A program made the translations under genes and the position numbers. A stretch of 64,000 bases of DNA. Source: Zoroaster sp. YZ-2022. Lineage: Eukaryota > Echinodermata > Asteroidea > Forcipulatida > Zoroasteridae. A model generated the notes under the pieces. That model did not search any database and was not told where the DNA came from. It saw only the letters and a list, made by a program, of their open reading frames with translations. How positions within the stretch are numbered: position 1 is the first letter of the stretch; the number at the start of each line of letters is the position of its first letter. The stretch is taken from NCBI GenBank assembly GCA_029582265.1, contig CM055816.1, positions 4,577,827 to 4,641,826 of the forward strand, in the 5' to 3' direction. This document shows positions 1 to 11,621 of this stretch, one piece after another.

Positions 1-204
1 TTTTTTTTTTTTCTCCTTGACTGTCATTTTAAGATTGAAATGCATTGGAACTGAAACCACATACCATGTTTTTCATTTGTATACCTATCAGCAAGGAATT
101 TTGCTTCAGAATAAAAGTATCCCAAGCATTTTTGTTGTACTTTTCGCTGTGATTGACAGCAAATTCATCCATATTGCGTGCAATGCTCAACATGCAACGT
201 GTGA

Positions 205-482
205 GTGGCCATTCGATTTGAAAACGTGTAGATCGAGTCGCAATCGTTGACACACGTACAGTGCGGGGAGCCAGTGCACAACGTGTAAGGGCCATTTGAT
301 TTGAAAACGTGTAGATTGAGTCGCAATCATTGACATACAAAACAGTGCGCGAAGCCAGTGGAAAACATGTGAGAGGCCATTCGATTGGAAAACGTGTAGA
401 TTTGAGTCGCAATCGTTGGCACACAGTGTGCACGAAGGCAGTGCACCATGTGAGGGCCGGGGCCATTCGATTTGAAAATTGA
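205..482. repeat. Degenerate ~84-bp tandem repeat, about 3.3 copies
   Basis: The phrase CCATTCGATTTGAAAACGTG recurs at about 209, 292, 376 and 462, followed each time by TGTAGAT..GAGTCGCAATC. Open frames on either strand here are repeat artefacts. Confidence 0.85.
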
Positions 483-703
483 GTCTTGGGTACCGGTAAA
501 AAAAAGTGGAAAATTTCACAAATCAAATGTATTATGTTTTATACAAAGAAAATTGGTAAGTTTCATTAGTAAATAGGCCTATGAATGACGGGGAAAAAAA
601 AAAAAAAAAAAAAAACCGACCCGAGATTTCAGCACTTTTGGGTCGGTCGGTGGAGGGCAACTCAACATCTTTTTTTTTTGGGCCTAATGGTAGCGACACA
701 TGC

Positions 704-1187
704 AGGGTGCACCCAACTAAATAAACTTCCATAGTAAACAGTGTTAAACACAAAATATTCAAAAATCGTAAAAAAATACTTAAAAGTCCCACAGTTTTTA
801 AAACCAAAAGAAAAAATATTGATCGATATATAACCTTTTATTTTCTTCTCTATTTACTGTCTAAAGTCCAGGTTTCCAGGAAGTTATCCTCATCCCAATG
901 AAAACCACCCTCTACAGTAGTGAAAACGTCCACACTGAAAAGCAGCCATTTTGGAAAAAGGCCTTACGCTTGAAATCAAATTAGGACCACTTTTTCAGGG
1001 CCTAGTGTGTCCAAAATACTCACAGTTGGAAGCCAAGGACCCCCAGGTTATGATAGTGGGCCATTTTTACACAATCCATCAAATGAATGGGCCTCAAATC
1101 TTTGTTTTTCAGAAAAATTTGAGGGCATACACTTTATGATAAATAGCTCGGCGCATGAATTCCTCACTATTTAGTGGGGTGCACCCT
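704..1187. mobile_element. 484-bp TIR element, copy 1
   Basis: Begins AGGGTGCACCCAACTAAATA and ends with the reverse complement of AGGGTGCACCCCACTAAATA (19 of 20 TIR bases match). No transposase frame, so non-autonomous. No clear target-site duplication. Superfamily not assigned. Confidence 0.75.
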
Positions 1188-1717
1188 TTAAAGAGATGAT
1201 TTTTTCTAATTTGACTTGGAACCACACTGAGTACATCCAGTATGTTGCCGAGATAACATTTCTGAAAAAAAATTGAAAAATATTGCTCCACTGAAAACTG
1301 ACAGCTTTAAACATACTTTGTGCATCTATCATATATGTTACATGCACTTTATATAACCATGCATCATGCATGTACGTATCACTTATTCTGGGATTCAGTG
1401 TTTTCCTTCCAATGATTCTAAAACAAGAATTAGTTTTGCTCCATGAACATTTCAACAATACTTTTTATTCCTTATTATGACAATATGAGAGTTTTACAAA
1501 GTTACCCCTGTTAGGGGCGGATCCAGATTGACAGAAAAGGGGGCCTATATTCATATACACAATGAAACATATATCCAACTTTCCTCCTCATAATGTGAAC
1601 ATTATTCTCTTGGTAAAACTGTAAAATGTGACTTGTCCTATGGCATAAATAGACTACAACCCTGCATCCCCCATATGCAAATACTTCCCCCCTCCCCCCC
1701 CCCCCCAAATGAAGAGG

Positions 1718-1776
1718 GTATAGGGTTAGGGTTAGGTTTAGGTTTGGGGTTTGGGGTTCGGGGCAGGGTTAGGGTA
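1718..1776 (+). repeat. Interstitial telomere-like repeat
   Basis: Runs of TTAGGG with degenerate TTTAGG and TTTGGGG variants follow a poly-C tract. It may be a healed break or part of a repeat; too short to be a real telomere. Confidence 0.75.
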
Positions 1777-2448
1777 ATGCACAAGTTTCCTACCGGCTGC
1801 CTGGTGATGCTTTGAAGAAAGTTGAAAATGTCAACAAAAGAAGACGAGAGTGTCTCAAACTAACGTTACTCTGGTGGACACACAAATCGGACAATATGCC
1901 ATGGAGGAGATTACTTTACCAGCACTCTAAAACTGAATTTATTAATCAAGCAGGTTTTCTTCATGAGTGATGCATTTATTTTGGCACACAAAACCTAATG
2001 CCAATTGACAATCACATAATAAACCAATTGGTTATAAGTTTTACCTCAGTTCCCTATGTACCCTAGTCATCAGATTATAATAAAATTCTTAATTTAAGGG
2101 GAAAGAGCTTGTTTAAAAAATTGAAAAGTTTCAAAACAATATTGGAAATAGGTAAATGAAGATAAAAGCAACTTTTGTAAATGCAAAACAAAATGACATA
2201 AAAAAACATTATCCCAAAAGGAGCGCATGGCAACTAGGGTATTAATGCCGCCATTTTGTAACTTATTACATACCTTGTTATCGTAATTGTCCTGTAAATG
2301 TCCTGTGTTTCATCCAATAAAGAACTGAAATAGAAGGGTATTCAATGAGTAAATTTTCTGTTTATAAATTTTCCATTTATCATCAGGCTTACTGAAGTTG
2401 TAAACAAAAAACATCCCTCTGTCATGGACGCTGCCATTCTGACTATAT

Positions 2449-2927
2449 AGGGTGCACCCAACTAAATAAACTTCCATAGTAAACAGTGTTAAACACAAAA
2501 TATTCAAAATCGTAAAAAATACTTAAAAGTCCCACAGTTTTTAAAACCAAAAGAAAAATATTGATCGATATATAACCTTTATTTTCTTCTCTATTTACTG
2601 TCTAAAGTCCAGGTTTCAGGAAGTTATCCTCATCCCAATGAAAACCACCCTCTACAGTAGTGAAAACGTCCACACTGAAAAGCAGCCATTTTGGAAAAAG
2701 GCCTTACGCTTGAAATCAAATTAGGACCACTTTTTCAGGGCCTAGTGTGTCCAAAATACTCACAGTTGGAAGCCAAGGACCCCCAGGTTATGATAGTGGG
2801 CCATTTTTACACAATCCATCAAATGAATGGGCCTCAAATCTTTGTTTTTCAGAAAAATTTGAGGGCATACACTTTATGATAAATAGCTCGGCGCATGAAT
2901 TCCTCACTATTTAGTGGGGTGCACCCT
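2449..2927. mobile_element. 479-bp TIR element, copy 2
   Basis: Same TIRs and same sequence as 704-1187. The only differences I see are five single-base homopolymer shortenings in the first 180 bp; the rest aligns without change. Confidence 0.8.
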
Positions 2928-3127
2928 GCATGCACATACTTGCACAATGACTTGTACGAAGTACCGGTAGTCATTGCTGGGCGCATAATGCATAATGTAT
3001 GGTACATGACTGTGTCTGAACGAGTATACGCTGATATTTCATCCCACAAACGATTCAGGCTTAATCTTAACTGAAGAACAATATAACATAATACTCAACA
3101 ATTGTTTACCTTCAACTGCCTCAATCA

Positions 3128-3317
3128 CAGTGGCGTAAATATGGGGGCACGGGGAACATGCCCCCCAGCCAAGGTCCGTGCCCCCCCCCCCCATTCAGAA
3201 TTTTGAAAAAATAGGTCCCTATTTGAGAATGCAGGATTTAAGTATTGACATGCCCCCCTAGAAAAAGAGGTGCACCCCTAGTTCCCCCCTGAAAATTGGA
3301 CCATAGTTACGCCACTG
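3128..3317. mobile_element. hAT-like MITE, 190 bp
   Basis: Ends CAGTGGCGTAA and TTACGCCACTG, flanked by the perfect 8-bp duplication CTCAATCA (3120-3127 and 3318-3325). The 8-bp duplication plus a CAGTGG terminus is typical of hAT elements. Inside are C-runs and no coding capacity. Confidence 0.9.
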
Positions 3318-3887
3318 CTCAATCAGTAAAATTTTGACGATACTCCCACTGCTGTGACATTATTCACCTTCGTGTTCTCCATCTTGAATTTGACGTTGAA
3401 TGAGACACAGCACCTCGTGGGGGACTTGACATTAAATCATGTCTTTTATACACTTTCATAGTAAAATTCTACTAAACAAATGTATAATTTTTTTTTTTAT
3501 AACATAAGTAAAACTTACACACTTTTACGTTGTCACGCACAACCGTAATCGCACCTGCGCGCAAGTCATTAACTCTTGTATACACGGCCGGAAATTGACC
3601 ACTCAGTGACCCGATCAATTACAATGGTATGAAAAGAGAAGTTTATCTTGTTAACTTGTGGATACCCCAAGCTGGGAGGACTGCAAGGATATCACACCTC
3701 GAATCGGGGATTGGCGACCGTGGCATTAGACTCACTGGACTCGTTTCCCTTCAGAATGAAATAATTATATGCAAACATATATTACATAAATTTTGTTTTA
3801 ATGCATTGCTTTTTGTTTCCTAAGAGAAACAAATCAGCAGTGCCTGTCTGATTACTCAAATTATACTGCAGATCATGTTAGCAAATC

Positions 3888-4111
3888 TTAAAGGGGCAGT
3901 ATTGTCACGATCAACAGGACATGGAATCGGAGTGCTTGTTTTCGATTAACTCAGTGACTGAAAATAATTTCCCACATGATAAGGTCATATTACCGTTGCT
4001 GCTACATAAATGAGCCGGTAATTTGCAGTCACTGTGTTCATATTAAATTAGGACATCGATTCCATGCCCTGTTGAATGTCTGCTCTGATCGTGACGATAC
4101 TGCCCCTTTAA
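3888..4111. mobile_element. TTAA-flanked palindromic MITE, copy 1
   Basis: TTAAAGGGGCAGTATTGTC at the left mirrors GATACTGCCCCTTTAA at the right, with inner arms GGACATGGAATCGG and CGATTCCATGCCCTG. TTAA at both ends fits piggyBac or Kolobok insertion. Related copies lie at 10462, 42918, 45372 and 49690. Confidence 0.85.
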
Positions 4112-4491
4112 AATATAATATTGCATAAAACGTAAGCTTTTTTACCAATAATCAAATGTATCACATTACAGGATATCCCTAAAACCGTCCATGTCTTAAG
4201 GTTACCAAATTAAAAACAAACTACAACATTTATATCCACAATTTTCGACCATGAATATGGTACCCAGTTATTTGTCTAGGTTATGTTAAATACGTGGCGG
4301 ATTTCTAACACGTTACATTTGCAGCGACCCAAGTTTCACATGAGAGCATATTCTTAATTGTTATTATATTCATTGTCGTGTAAACAATACACTCTATAAA
4401 TTATGACATTCAATAACCCATTTGAAAGTATAGATTGCCATTTGCAAGAAATATGACAATTTGGTAAATTAATTTCATGCTCTACTTGGAT

Positions 4492-5143
4492 ACAACCTGT
4501 CAATGAGTGGACAACCTGTCGATGAGTGGACAACCTGTCAATGAGTGGACAACCTGTCAATGAGTGGACAACCTGTCGATGAGTGGACAACCTGTCAATG
4601 AGTGGACAACCTGTCAATGAGTGGACAACCTGTCAATGAGTGGACAACCTGTCAATGAGTGGACAACCTGTCAATGAGTGGACAACCTGTCGATGAGTGG
4701 ACAACCTGTCAATGAGTGGACAACCTGTCGATGAGTGGACAACCTGTCAATGAGTGGACAACCTGTCAATGAGTGGACAACCTGTCGATGAGTGGACAAC
4801 CTGTCAATGAGTGGACAACCTGTCAATGAGTGGACAACCTGTCAATGAGTGGACAACCTGTCAATGAGTGGACAACCTGTCGATGAGTGGACAACCTGTC
4901 AATGAGTGGACAACCTGTCAATGAGTGGACAACCTGTCGATGAGTGGACAACCTGTCAATGAGTGGACAACCTGTCAATGAGTGGACAACCTGTCGATGA
5001 GTGGACAACCTGTCAATGAGTGGACAACCTGTCAATGAGTGGACAACCTGTCGATGAGTGGACAACCTGTCAATGAGTGGACAACCTGTCGATGAGTGGA
5101 CAACCTGTCAATGAGTGGACAACCTGTCAATGAGTGGACAACC
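4492..5143. repeat. 19-bp minisatellite, about 34 copies
   Basis: Tandem ACAACCTGTCAATGAGTGG with a single recurring A/G variant (TCAATG or TCGATG). Because 19 is not a multiple of three, a long frame cycles all three phases and gives an apparent V-V-H-S-L-T-G-C-P-L-I-D-R protein, which is not a gene. Confidence 0.97.
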
Positions 5144-5520
5144 GGGCTGTGCGTTTTCGGATATTTTTGGAACCGGATACCCGAAATCAGGAAACTTCGG
5201 ATACCCGGATACCCGTTTTCATTTTTGTTGAAAACATGCCTCCGGTGGTGTACAAATACATGTACTGTAAATGGTAACAAATTGACTTTTATAATACAGA
5301 GGATACCATACTATCGATCTTTTCTTTATTGGAGTGTAATCTCTTGAATTTAAAGATAATTGTCTGTACAAGTGCATTGTTGAAGAGTCACAGATTTCTG
5401 TTTGCACTGCTCAAATGTTAAGTCCGAAGTTTAAAAAGTCGTTTACGGGTAATTGGAACCGAAAAATGGAACCGGGTAATGACCGTTTCGGTCGGGTATC
5501 CGGATACCCGGATACAGCCC
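5144..5520. mobile_element. TIR element inserted in the 19-bp minisatellite
   Basis: A ~377-bp block starting GGGCTGTGCGTTTTCGG and ending CGGATACAGCCC interrupts the array, which resumes at 5521. The ends are imperfect inverted repeats rich in GGATACCCG. GGGCTGT-type termini occur in hAT elements, but the repeat context hides any target-site duplication. Confidence 0.65.
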
Positions 5521-5575
5521 TACAACCTGTCAATGAGTGGACAACCTGTCACTGGACAACATGTCAATGAGTGGA
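5521..5575. repeat. Remnant of the 19-bp minisatellite
   Basis: TACAACCTGTCAATGAGTGG and two degraded units continue after the inserted element. Confidence 0.85.
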
Positions 5576-5969
5576 GCAGAAATAATCAAGACAGCAAACA
5601 CATTCAGTCTTATTGATTCTGAGAACAAACAAACAAAAGTATGAATATTTAATTGATTTGTTTTATTTGGTGTTAATGATGCTTTACTTCAGAAAATAAA
5701 ACTGCAATACATTTTTGACTAAAAGTACAGCGCATTTGTTTAATGTTTATAATAATGCGATCACATAGCTTGCCATGTTGTTTGTATGCCATTCCAGGTT
5801 GGGTGAGACACTGATTGGTAGTTGGGCATTTTCAACATAATTTGAGCAGAATTCGGAGTTTTAGTGGCATAAAATACGTTTCCCCGTGGAGGAAATTGGT
5901 TGAATGTTTTTGTGGGTTCATGACAGCCAGGTTATCTCAGCACAAATTTGGTTATTAAATGTCTGGGTT

Positions 5970-6262
5970 CGGTTATTCTCCTGTCAATTCTTACTGGACT
6001 ATTAGTATTATGCACTTAAATTATTTGCAGTCTTTCTACTGATCATAATTTTGCATGGAATCGGAACAACTCACGCACAGTATACATACATACATGTACA
6101 TACTCGGAGACTGTTTATCGTGTCACATGACCCCTGCATTGACACTATGACCGACCTCTATAGTATTTATACCGGTACTTCAAGTCATGTCAATTGATAT
6201 ATATAAGTGTGTGCATATACAACATACAAGTACTTTAATGTAGGGAATGTGAGTGCGACCTG
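5970..6262. repeat. Segmental duplication, copy 1 (no SINE)
   Basis: From GTCAATTCTTACTGGACT to the ATGTAGGGAATG region it matches 7275-7925 at moderate divergence (for example ATACTCGGAGACTG and GACCTCTATAGTATTTAT). It lacks the SINE present in the second copy. Confidence 0.8.
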
Positions 6263-6785
6263 GGGTTTTTCTTTATTATTACGCACAGTTGAAAAATAAT
6301 GTATGCAAAAAATATGTAAATTTCAAAGAATGATTCCAAATTTCAATTCTAAAAATTGTCTAAACGGCCTCCCCGGGTCACCCAACCTCAACCTGAGCAA
6401 AACGTAATACAAAATCATTCGGGTTCGAAACATTAATTTGTATAAAAAACGAAAACATATTATTACGAAAGATTTGAGAAATTTCAAACCATTTTCGAAT
6501 AATGTTGGGACATTTTAACCAAAATATTTGAACATTTAAGGAACTTTTGGGCCAATGTTTGACATTATTTGTTATATATATATTTTTGCGAACTATCTCC
6601 ACTGTCTTGTAACAACAATTCTTTTCTAAGTTTGAGAATTGAACAAATATTACTCCATAAGTATTTTCAATTTCATGACGCAAGTTAATTAAAATAAGAA
6701 AAGTAAATCAAATAATGTTGATTTTGGAAAGAAATATTTGGTTTAGTAAAATTGATGAGATATTAGCCCAGATGTCGAGTATTTC

Positions 6786-6925
6786 TCACTTTGTAATTGA
6801 CTCGTGACTCGGACTCGGATTCGAACTCGGACTCGACCCACGTGCCTCGGACTTGGACTTGGACTTGGACTCAACACTGGGGACTCGAACTCGGATTCGG
6901 ACTCGAGGTTTGAGGACTCGAATAC
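6786..6925. repeat. GGACTC hexamer-rich microsatellite
   Basis: Degenerate ACTCGG/ACTTGG hexamers cover this stretch and explain its higher GC content. Confidence 0.85.
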
Positions 6926-7274
6926 AAGCCAGTTCTTCTAAATATGCCATTTATTTATTTTTGCAATATTTCCGTCCGTTTGTAATTGCTGAGTATTCGC
7001 TTGAATGAACGATGAACGAAACATTTTAGCATACAGCACCATGGTTGAATATTTACAGAGAAGAAAAGCCAGCCTGTTTAGAAACAGCAGGTTGTGTTTC
7101 TTACTCCGTGCTTTAATTACTGTACCGTCACAAAACATTCTAAAAAGCAGACCTGCTGTAATTTTTTTTCACAGGAAATTCTGAAAACAGCGATTTCTGC
7201 TAGATTTTTTCTCTTTTCACCAGAAAACTACTTCTAACTCACACCATTTTTTACAGTGTGGTTTCAGCTATTTT

Positions 7275-7925
7275 CGTGTCAATTCTTAATACTGGACTAG
7301 TATACACTTAAATTATTTTGAGTCTTTTGAGCCCCCTATAATATGGAGTGCCATGGTCGAGCGGTTTAGTGCATCGGATTTGTGTTCTGATGGCTGAGTC
7401 GTCAGAATGTGGGTTTGAATCCCAACCGCGACCGTGGTGCTTGTGTCCTTGTGAGCAAGACACTTTACCATAATTGCTTCTCTCCACCCAGGGCTAAATG
7501 GGTACCTGTGAGGGCAGAGTTGGTTGTTGTGTTTGATTAGCCCTATATATGCGCTGTAATGGCAGCAACTGAGCTGTATACTCCCCAGGGAGCTGAGATG
7601 GTTTCAGAAATGATTTATGACTATAGCCTGATGAGCAGGGATAATAATATAATGCGCCTTGAGCACCAGTTTGGTGGATACGTGCGCTATATAAGTCCAC
7701 ATTAGTATTATTATTATTATTTTGCATGAAATCGCAACTCCAACATTGATGGAATCCCTCACGCCTAGTATACATTACATGCATACTCGGAGACTATTAT
7801 CATACACATGACCCCTGTATTGACACTGTGACAGACCTCTATAGTATTTATTTATATAAGTCATGTCAATTGATAAGTGTCTGCATATACAACGTACTTT
7901 AATGTAGGGAATGCGAGTATGACCT
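7275..7925. repeat. Segmental duplication, copy 2 (SINE inside)
   Basis: Counterpart of 5970-6262, split by the SINE at about 7345-7716. Sequence resumes at TTTTGCATGAAATCG, matching TTTTGCATGGAATCG in the first copy. Confidence 0.8.
7345..7716 (+). mobile_element. tRNA-derived SINE, copy 1
   Basis: Head GTCGAGCGGTTTAGTGCATC with A-box-like and B-box-like (GGGTTTGAATCCC) RNA polymerase III promoters, body CTTGTGTCC..GAGCAAGACAC, and tail GGATACGTGCGCTATATAAG followed by ATT repeats. The head looks like a tRNA-Leu with a long variable arm. Confidence 0.9.
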
Positions 7926-8636
7926 TCTGGTTCATTGTGAACGGTGACATTTTTGTATTTGCATATTATTATACTATAGAGTTACAAAGATTGTGTGTTG
8001 ACCTTTGTCCTTCCCACGCAAGGGCGGTTTGCATGCAGTGTACTGTATTTAAGTAGTTCTAAGTTTTCTTTTAAAACTGACTTGATTTATGAATTGTATA
8101 TGTTCCATTTAGGCTATTGTTATACCAAATAGTATGTAATCATTTTACAATGTAATAGTTCGTCTTTATATTGTCTGGATGGATGGTTATGGTGAACTGT
8201 TCAGTTGCGTAGTGCTATGTAGATAGACAGCTTTGGTGACACGCACAGTTGCTGACTTGTTTTCGATCTTTTTTCCGAGAAATTCATTGACACGGACGCG
8301 GATTGACACGGAGTTCTGTTATATTTAACCCGTGAACATGGCTTCGCCGTGATTTTATTGTTCCCTACACAGGAGAGCATCATCCAGGGAACCCCAGTGA
8401 GTATTTCTTGGTTCTTATATTCACGATTTGTTTGAGGAATTCTAGTTGTCTTTTGCGATTGTCGTCTGATTTCACCTACAAAGCCATGTACCGTGCATGT
8501 ACACATTCATGGACTGCGTGTAACTAATACGGGTACTATAGTAGCTATGTGCTCGTGTAACCAATGTTGCTGTCTGTGTATTTACTTGCATTTACTATCA
8601 TGTATATATCATTCAAGGCAATGGGGGGTTTCTATA

Positions 8637-8872
8637 CTAAACAGCAAAAGAAACGTCGTGATTTTAAATCGTTGACATAACTCAACCACAAGCACAAGAG
8701 TTTTACATGTATCGTTTTCGGGAAATATGCAGTCTAACATCATTCTGAATCATGACTGTGCCTGAAAATCCTATAGGCGGATGGAATGCGACTTGAATGG
8801 TTTTCAAAGTGTACGTTACAAAATATACCTGTTGATATCTTGTATTCATACGACGTTTCTTTTGCTGTTCAG
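8637..8872. mobile_element. TA-flanked MITE with ~26-bp TIRs
   Basis: CTAAACAGCAAAAGAAACG at the left mirrors CGTTTCTTTTGCTGTTCAG at the right, with TA on both sides, as for Tc1/mariner. No coding capacity. Confidence 0.8.
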
Positions 8873-8874
8873 TA

Positions 8875-9857
8875 TACATTGGATTTGTTTCTACTTGGAA
8901 TAAACTGACATTTACTATGATTGTTGAGCTTTAATTGTCTTCCAGTCCAACATTTTGTTACGGTGCTCGTCCACATTCATTTGGGGACTGATCCTCCATG
9001 ATATATTGTATGGTATCCCTACATTAACTGCTGATCATATTTGTTTCAGCTTTAAAGAAAGGTACAGCATATGTATTAGGAAACATGCATTAATTTAAAT
9101 CTATTAGTGTTGCACCATGTCAACATATTTTTGAAATTAAAGATCTTTTTTCCAATTTTTGCCACTCCAGACAGAATATTTACAGTGAATTATTTTTACC
9201 TATTTATACAGCAAGTTTGTTTTTATAAAATATTAAAAAATAAGTGTCTGCAAGAGGATTTTCTGTATTAAATATCAATAATATCTATATTTTTTGTAAA
9301 CTAATTTTTCATGTACCTGTATTTAAATATTATTATATTTATGATTGATATGAATATGCCCATATCATGTATGAAAGACATATTGACTGGATTAATGAAG
9401 TAATATTCCTCATTCCTATCGGAATCATCAATTTGATTTTTTTAGTTTTTTGTTTCAGGGTGTGATTTCTCCGGATTTGACCGGATTTTCGGATTTTTCC
9501 AAACCGCAATGTTGTGATCCTCTGGATTTTAAAGATTTAAGCAATAAAACAAAGCAAAGCAAATTCTCAGAACTAGGCCTATAGATTTCACCCCAGCGCT
9601 GTTCACAGTGGCCCCAATACCCCTAGCAAAATTTACGTGGATTTTTTTATATTTTTTTTAATTTTTTTTTTTGGCATGAGCAATGTGCTAATTGTAAGCT
9701 TTACATTCGAAGGTTCACCGTCTTCATCGTCAACTTACCAGCCTTTACCGTTGGGAGATGGAACATCTGAACACAATTCTCATAAATATTAATTACCTGG
9801 CAGTGTTAACCTCAGCACAATCTTTAATGAAAATGTCACTACTAGGATGACAATGAT
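8875..9857. other. AT-rich intergenic DNA, nothing recognised
   Basis: Long AT-rich stretch with T-runs and a GGATTT-rich patch near 9470-9530. No gene, RNA or clear element seen. Confidence 0.6.
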
Positions 9858-10478
9858 ATGTCATGCCCACGATCATGCCAAGAAGAACAGGACTCAAGAT
9901 TGAGAGAATTAACAAAAGAAATTGTCGATGACAAAACATTTTCAAAAGAGTCCAGCTATTTAGACGACAAAAAAATTAAAGATAGAGTAAAAATACACAG
10001 TTTGATTGGCCTAATGTTAGCTCCAGTCCCATTATATGCCTCCGGCTGTCAGCGATGTCAGATGCAACTGAATCATCAACATGTATTTTGTTCCACCTAC
10101 TCCACGCCCATATATGCCTCCGCCTGTCAGCGATGTCAGATGCAACTGAATCATCAACATGTATTTTGTTCCACCTACTCCACACCCATATATGCCTCTG
10201 CCTTTCAGCGATGTCAGATGCAACTGAATCATCTGAATCATCTGAATCATCAGCTCTTTTCAGAAAATGGTAAAAACGTGAAATCCACACTAGACGCATT
10301 AAGTACAAATCTCTTGCACGTTAAAAGCATGAAACTTGTCACTCATGTACTTCATACCAAAACATATAACTTTAAATATAGTGCCATTTTTGATTTGGCC
10401 TTGGCGGCCATCTTGGAGGAGGACCTTTGTTCTACCCCTAGCCATCTTTTATTTCAAAATGTTAAAGGGACATTATAG
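9858..10478 (+). CDS. Unrecognised 206-codon open frame, doubtful gene
   Basis: Open from an ATG to a stop. The middle third is a 78-bp tandem repeat coding C-Q-R-C-Q-M-Q-L-N-H-Q-H-V-F. The opposite strand is also open there, and the frame runs into the TTAA MITE at 10462. The N-terminal part is charged and repeat-free but matches nothing I know. Most likely a chance frame sustained by the repeat. Confidence 0.15.
   Translation: MSCPRSCQEEQDSRLRELTKEIVDDKTFSKESSYLDDKKIKDRVKIHSLIGLMLAPVPLYASGCQRCQMQLNHQHVFCSTYSTPIYASACQRCQMQLNHQHVFCSTYSTPIYASAFQRCQMQLNHLNHLNHQLFSENGKNVKSTLDALSTNLLHVKSMKLVTHVLHTKTYNFKYSAIFDLALAAILEEDLCSTPSHLLFQNVKGTL
10035..10246. repeat. 78-bp tandem repeat, about 2.7 copies
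   Basis: TATGCCTCCGCCTGTCAGCG recurs at 10035, 10113 and 10191 (period 78, a multiple of three), ending in three GAATCATCT units. Confidence 0.9.
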
Positions 10479-10677
10479 TCATGATCAACAGGGCATGGAA
10501 TCGGAGTGCTAGTGTTAGATTAATTCAGTGACTAAAAAATACACCGCATGATAAGGTCATGTTACCGTTGCTGTTGCATAAATGAGCCACTGAGTAATTT
10601 TCAGTTACTGTGTTCATGACACCGATTCCATGCCCTGTTGAAAGTCTGCTTTGATTGTGAAGATACTGTCCCTTTAA
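10462..10677. mobile_element. TTAA-flanked palindromic MITE, copy 2
   Basis: TTAAAGGGACATTATAGTC at the left and GATACTGTCCCTTTAA at the right, with inner arms CAGGGCATGGAATCGG and CCGATTCCATGCCCTG. Same family as 3888-4111. Confidence 0.85.
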
Positions 10678-10689
10678 TGTGTTCTCAGT

Positions 10690-11613
10690 CAGTGGCGCAC
10701 CCAGGATTTGATTGGGGGGGGGGGGGGCTCAAAATATTTTTATTTGAAATCCAATATGGGGGAGAGACATGGCTGACCCAAACCATAACCGCTGGCGCGG
10801 CTGCAGCCATGTCCCTAGTCGTGCTCGTCAGTGAACCTACGGCACATGTTAAATGTTTCCTGGTGGTTTCTAGTCATAAAAAGAAGACATTATGGCATGA
10901 TTCGGACTCGTAGGGTTTTACCTTCCATATAATTTCCTCCTCTTGATGTAAAGAACTTGAGCTTGTTTCGTCTGCAAGATTTCTATAGTTAAATACTTTC
11001 ATTGCGTGGACGTAAAGTTTGTGATCATTCCGGGCGGAGCTAAAAATTTTCAAACACGAATTTGGCGGCAAAACCAAATCCCAATATTATCCAATCGGTG
11101 TTTGCTAAAAGAGTGTCACATAATCTTTGTAAATAAAAACCCAATCCTGGGCCATTGTGTACAAACTGGAAAGGAGTTGATTATAATGCGGGCGTGTTTA
11201 AATTTTACGAGTAACCTCAACGACAGTCAACGACCTCAACAAGAGAAACGGACAACAGAAAATGAAAATAAAATTAAGTAAAGCTGCTCCCTGATCAGGG
11301 TGCACCATGGCAGGGGAGAATGTAAAATGCTTGTTATATATACTGGTGGCCCTTCAAGCTTACATGCACATGCATACGCAACGCCGTAAAATATAATAGT
11401 GAGTGGAATAAATGGAAAACCTTTGGAGGGGAGCTTGAGTCTCCTGAGTCCCCATCCCTTGTACCACTGCCCTATACTCCTTGCCGAACTCCTCTGTAGA
11501 CAAGACTTGGGCTCAGATTTTGCTCTCTTTCCTGGCTCCTTTAAAAAATAAAATAAAACATCATGCGGCCCTTGGGGGCTCGAGCCCCCACAAGCCCCCT
11601 GGGTGCGCCACTG
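10690..11613. mobile_element. hAT-like non-autonomous element, 924 bp
   Basis: Ends CAGTGGCGCACCCAGG and CTGGGTGCGCCACTG, flanked by the perfect 8-bp duplication TTCTCAGT (10682-10689 and 11614-11621). G-run after the left end and C-run before the right end. No transposase frame. The shared CAGTGGCG start links it to 3128-3317. Confidence 0.92.
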
Positions 11614-11621
11614 TTCTCAGT

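Noticed and set aside
951..2879. Identical 62-codon frames at 951-1139 and 2691-2879 as a duplicated small gene
   Set aside because: They lie inside the two copies of a non-coding TIR element; identity reflects the element, not protein selection.
4492..5143. Possible CRISPR-like array
   Set aside because: Units are directly adjacent with no spacers, and the setting is eukaryotic; it is a simple minisatellite.
4823..5280. Long repetitive open frames (V-V-H-S-L-T-G-C-P-L-I-D-R-L) over the minisatellite
   Set aside because: They follow from a 19-bp tandem repeat with no stop in any phase; no other coding sign.
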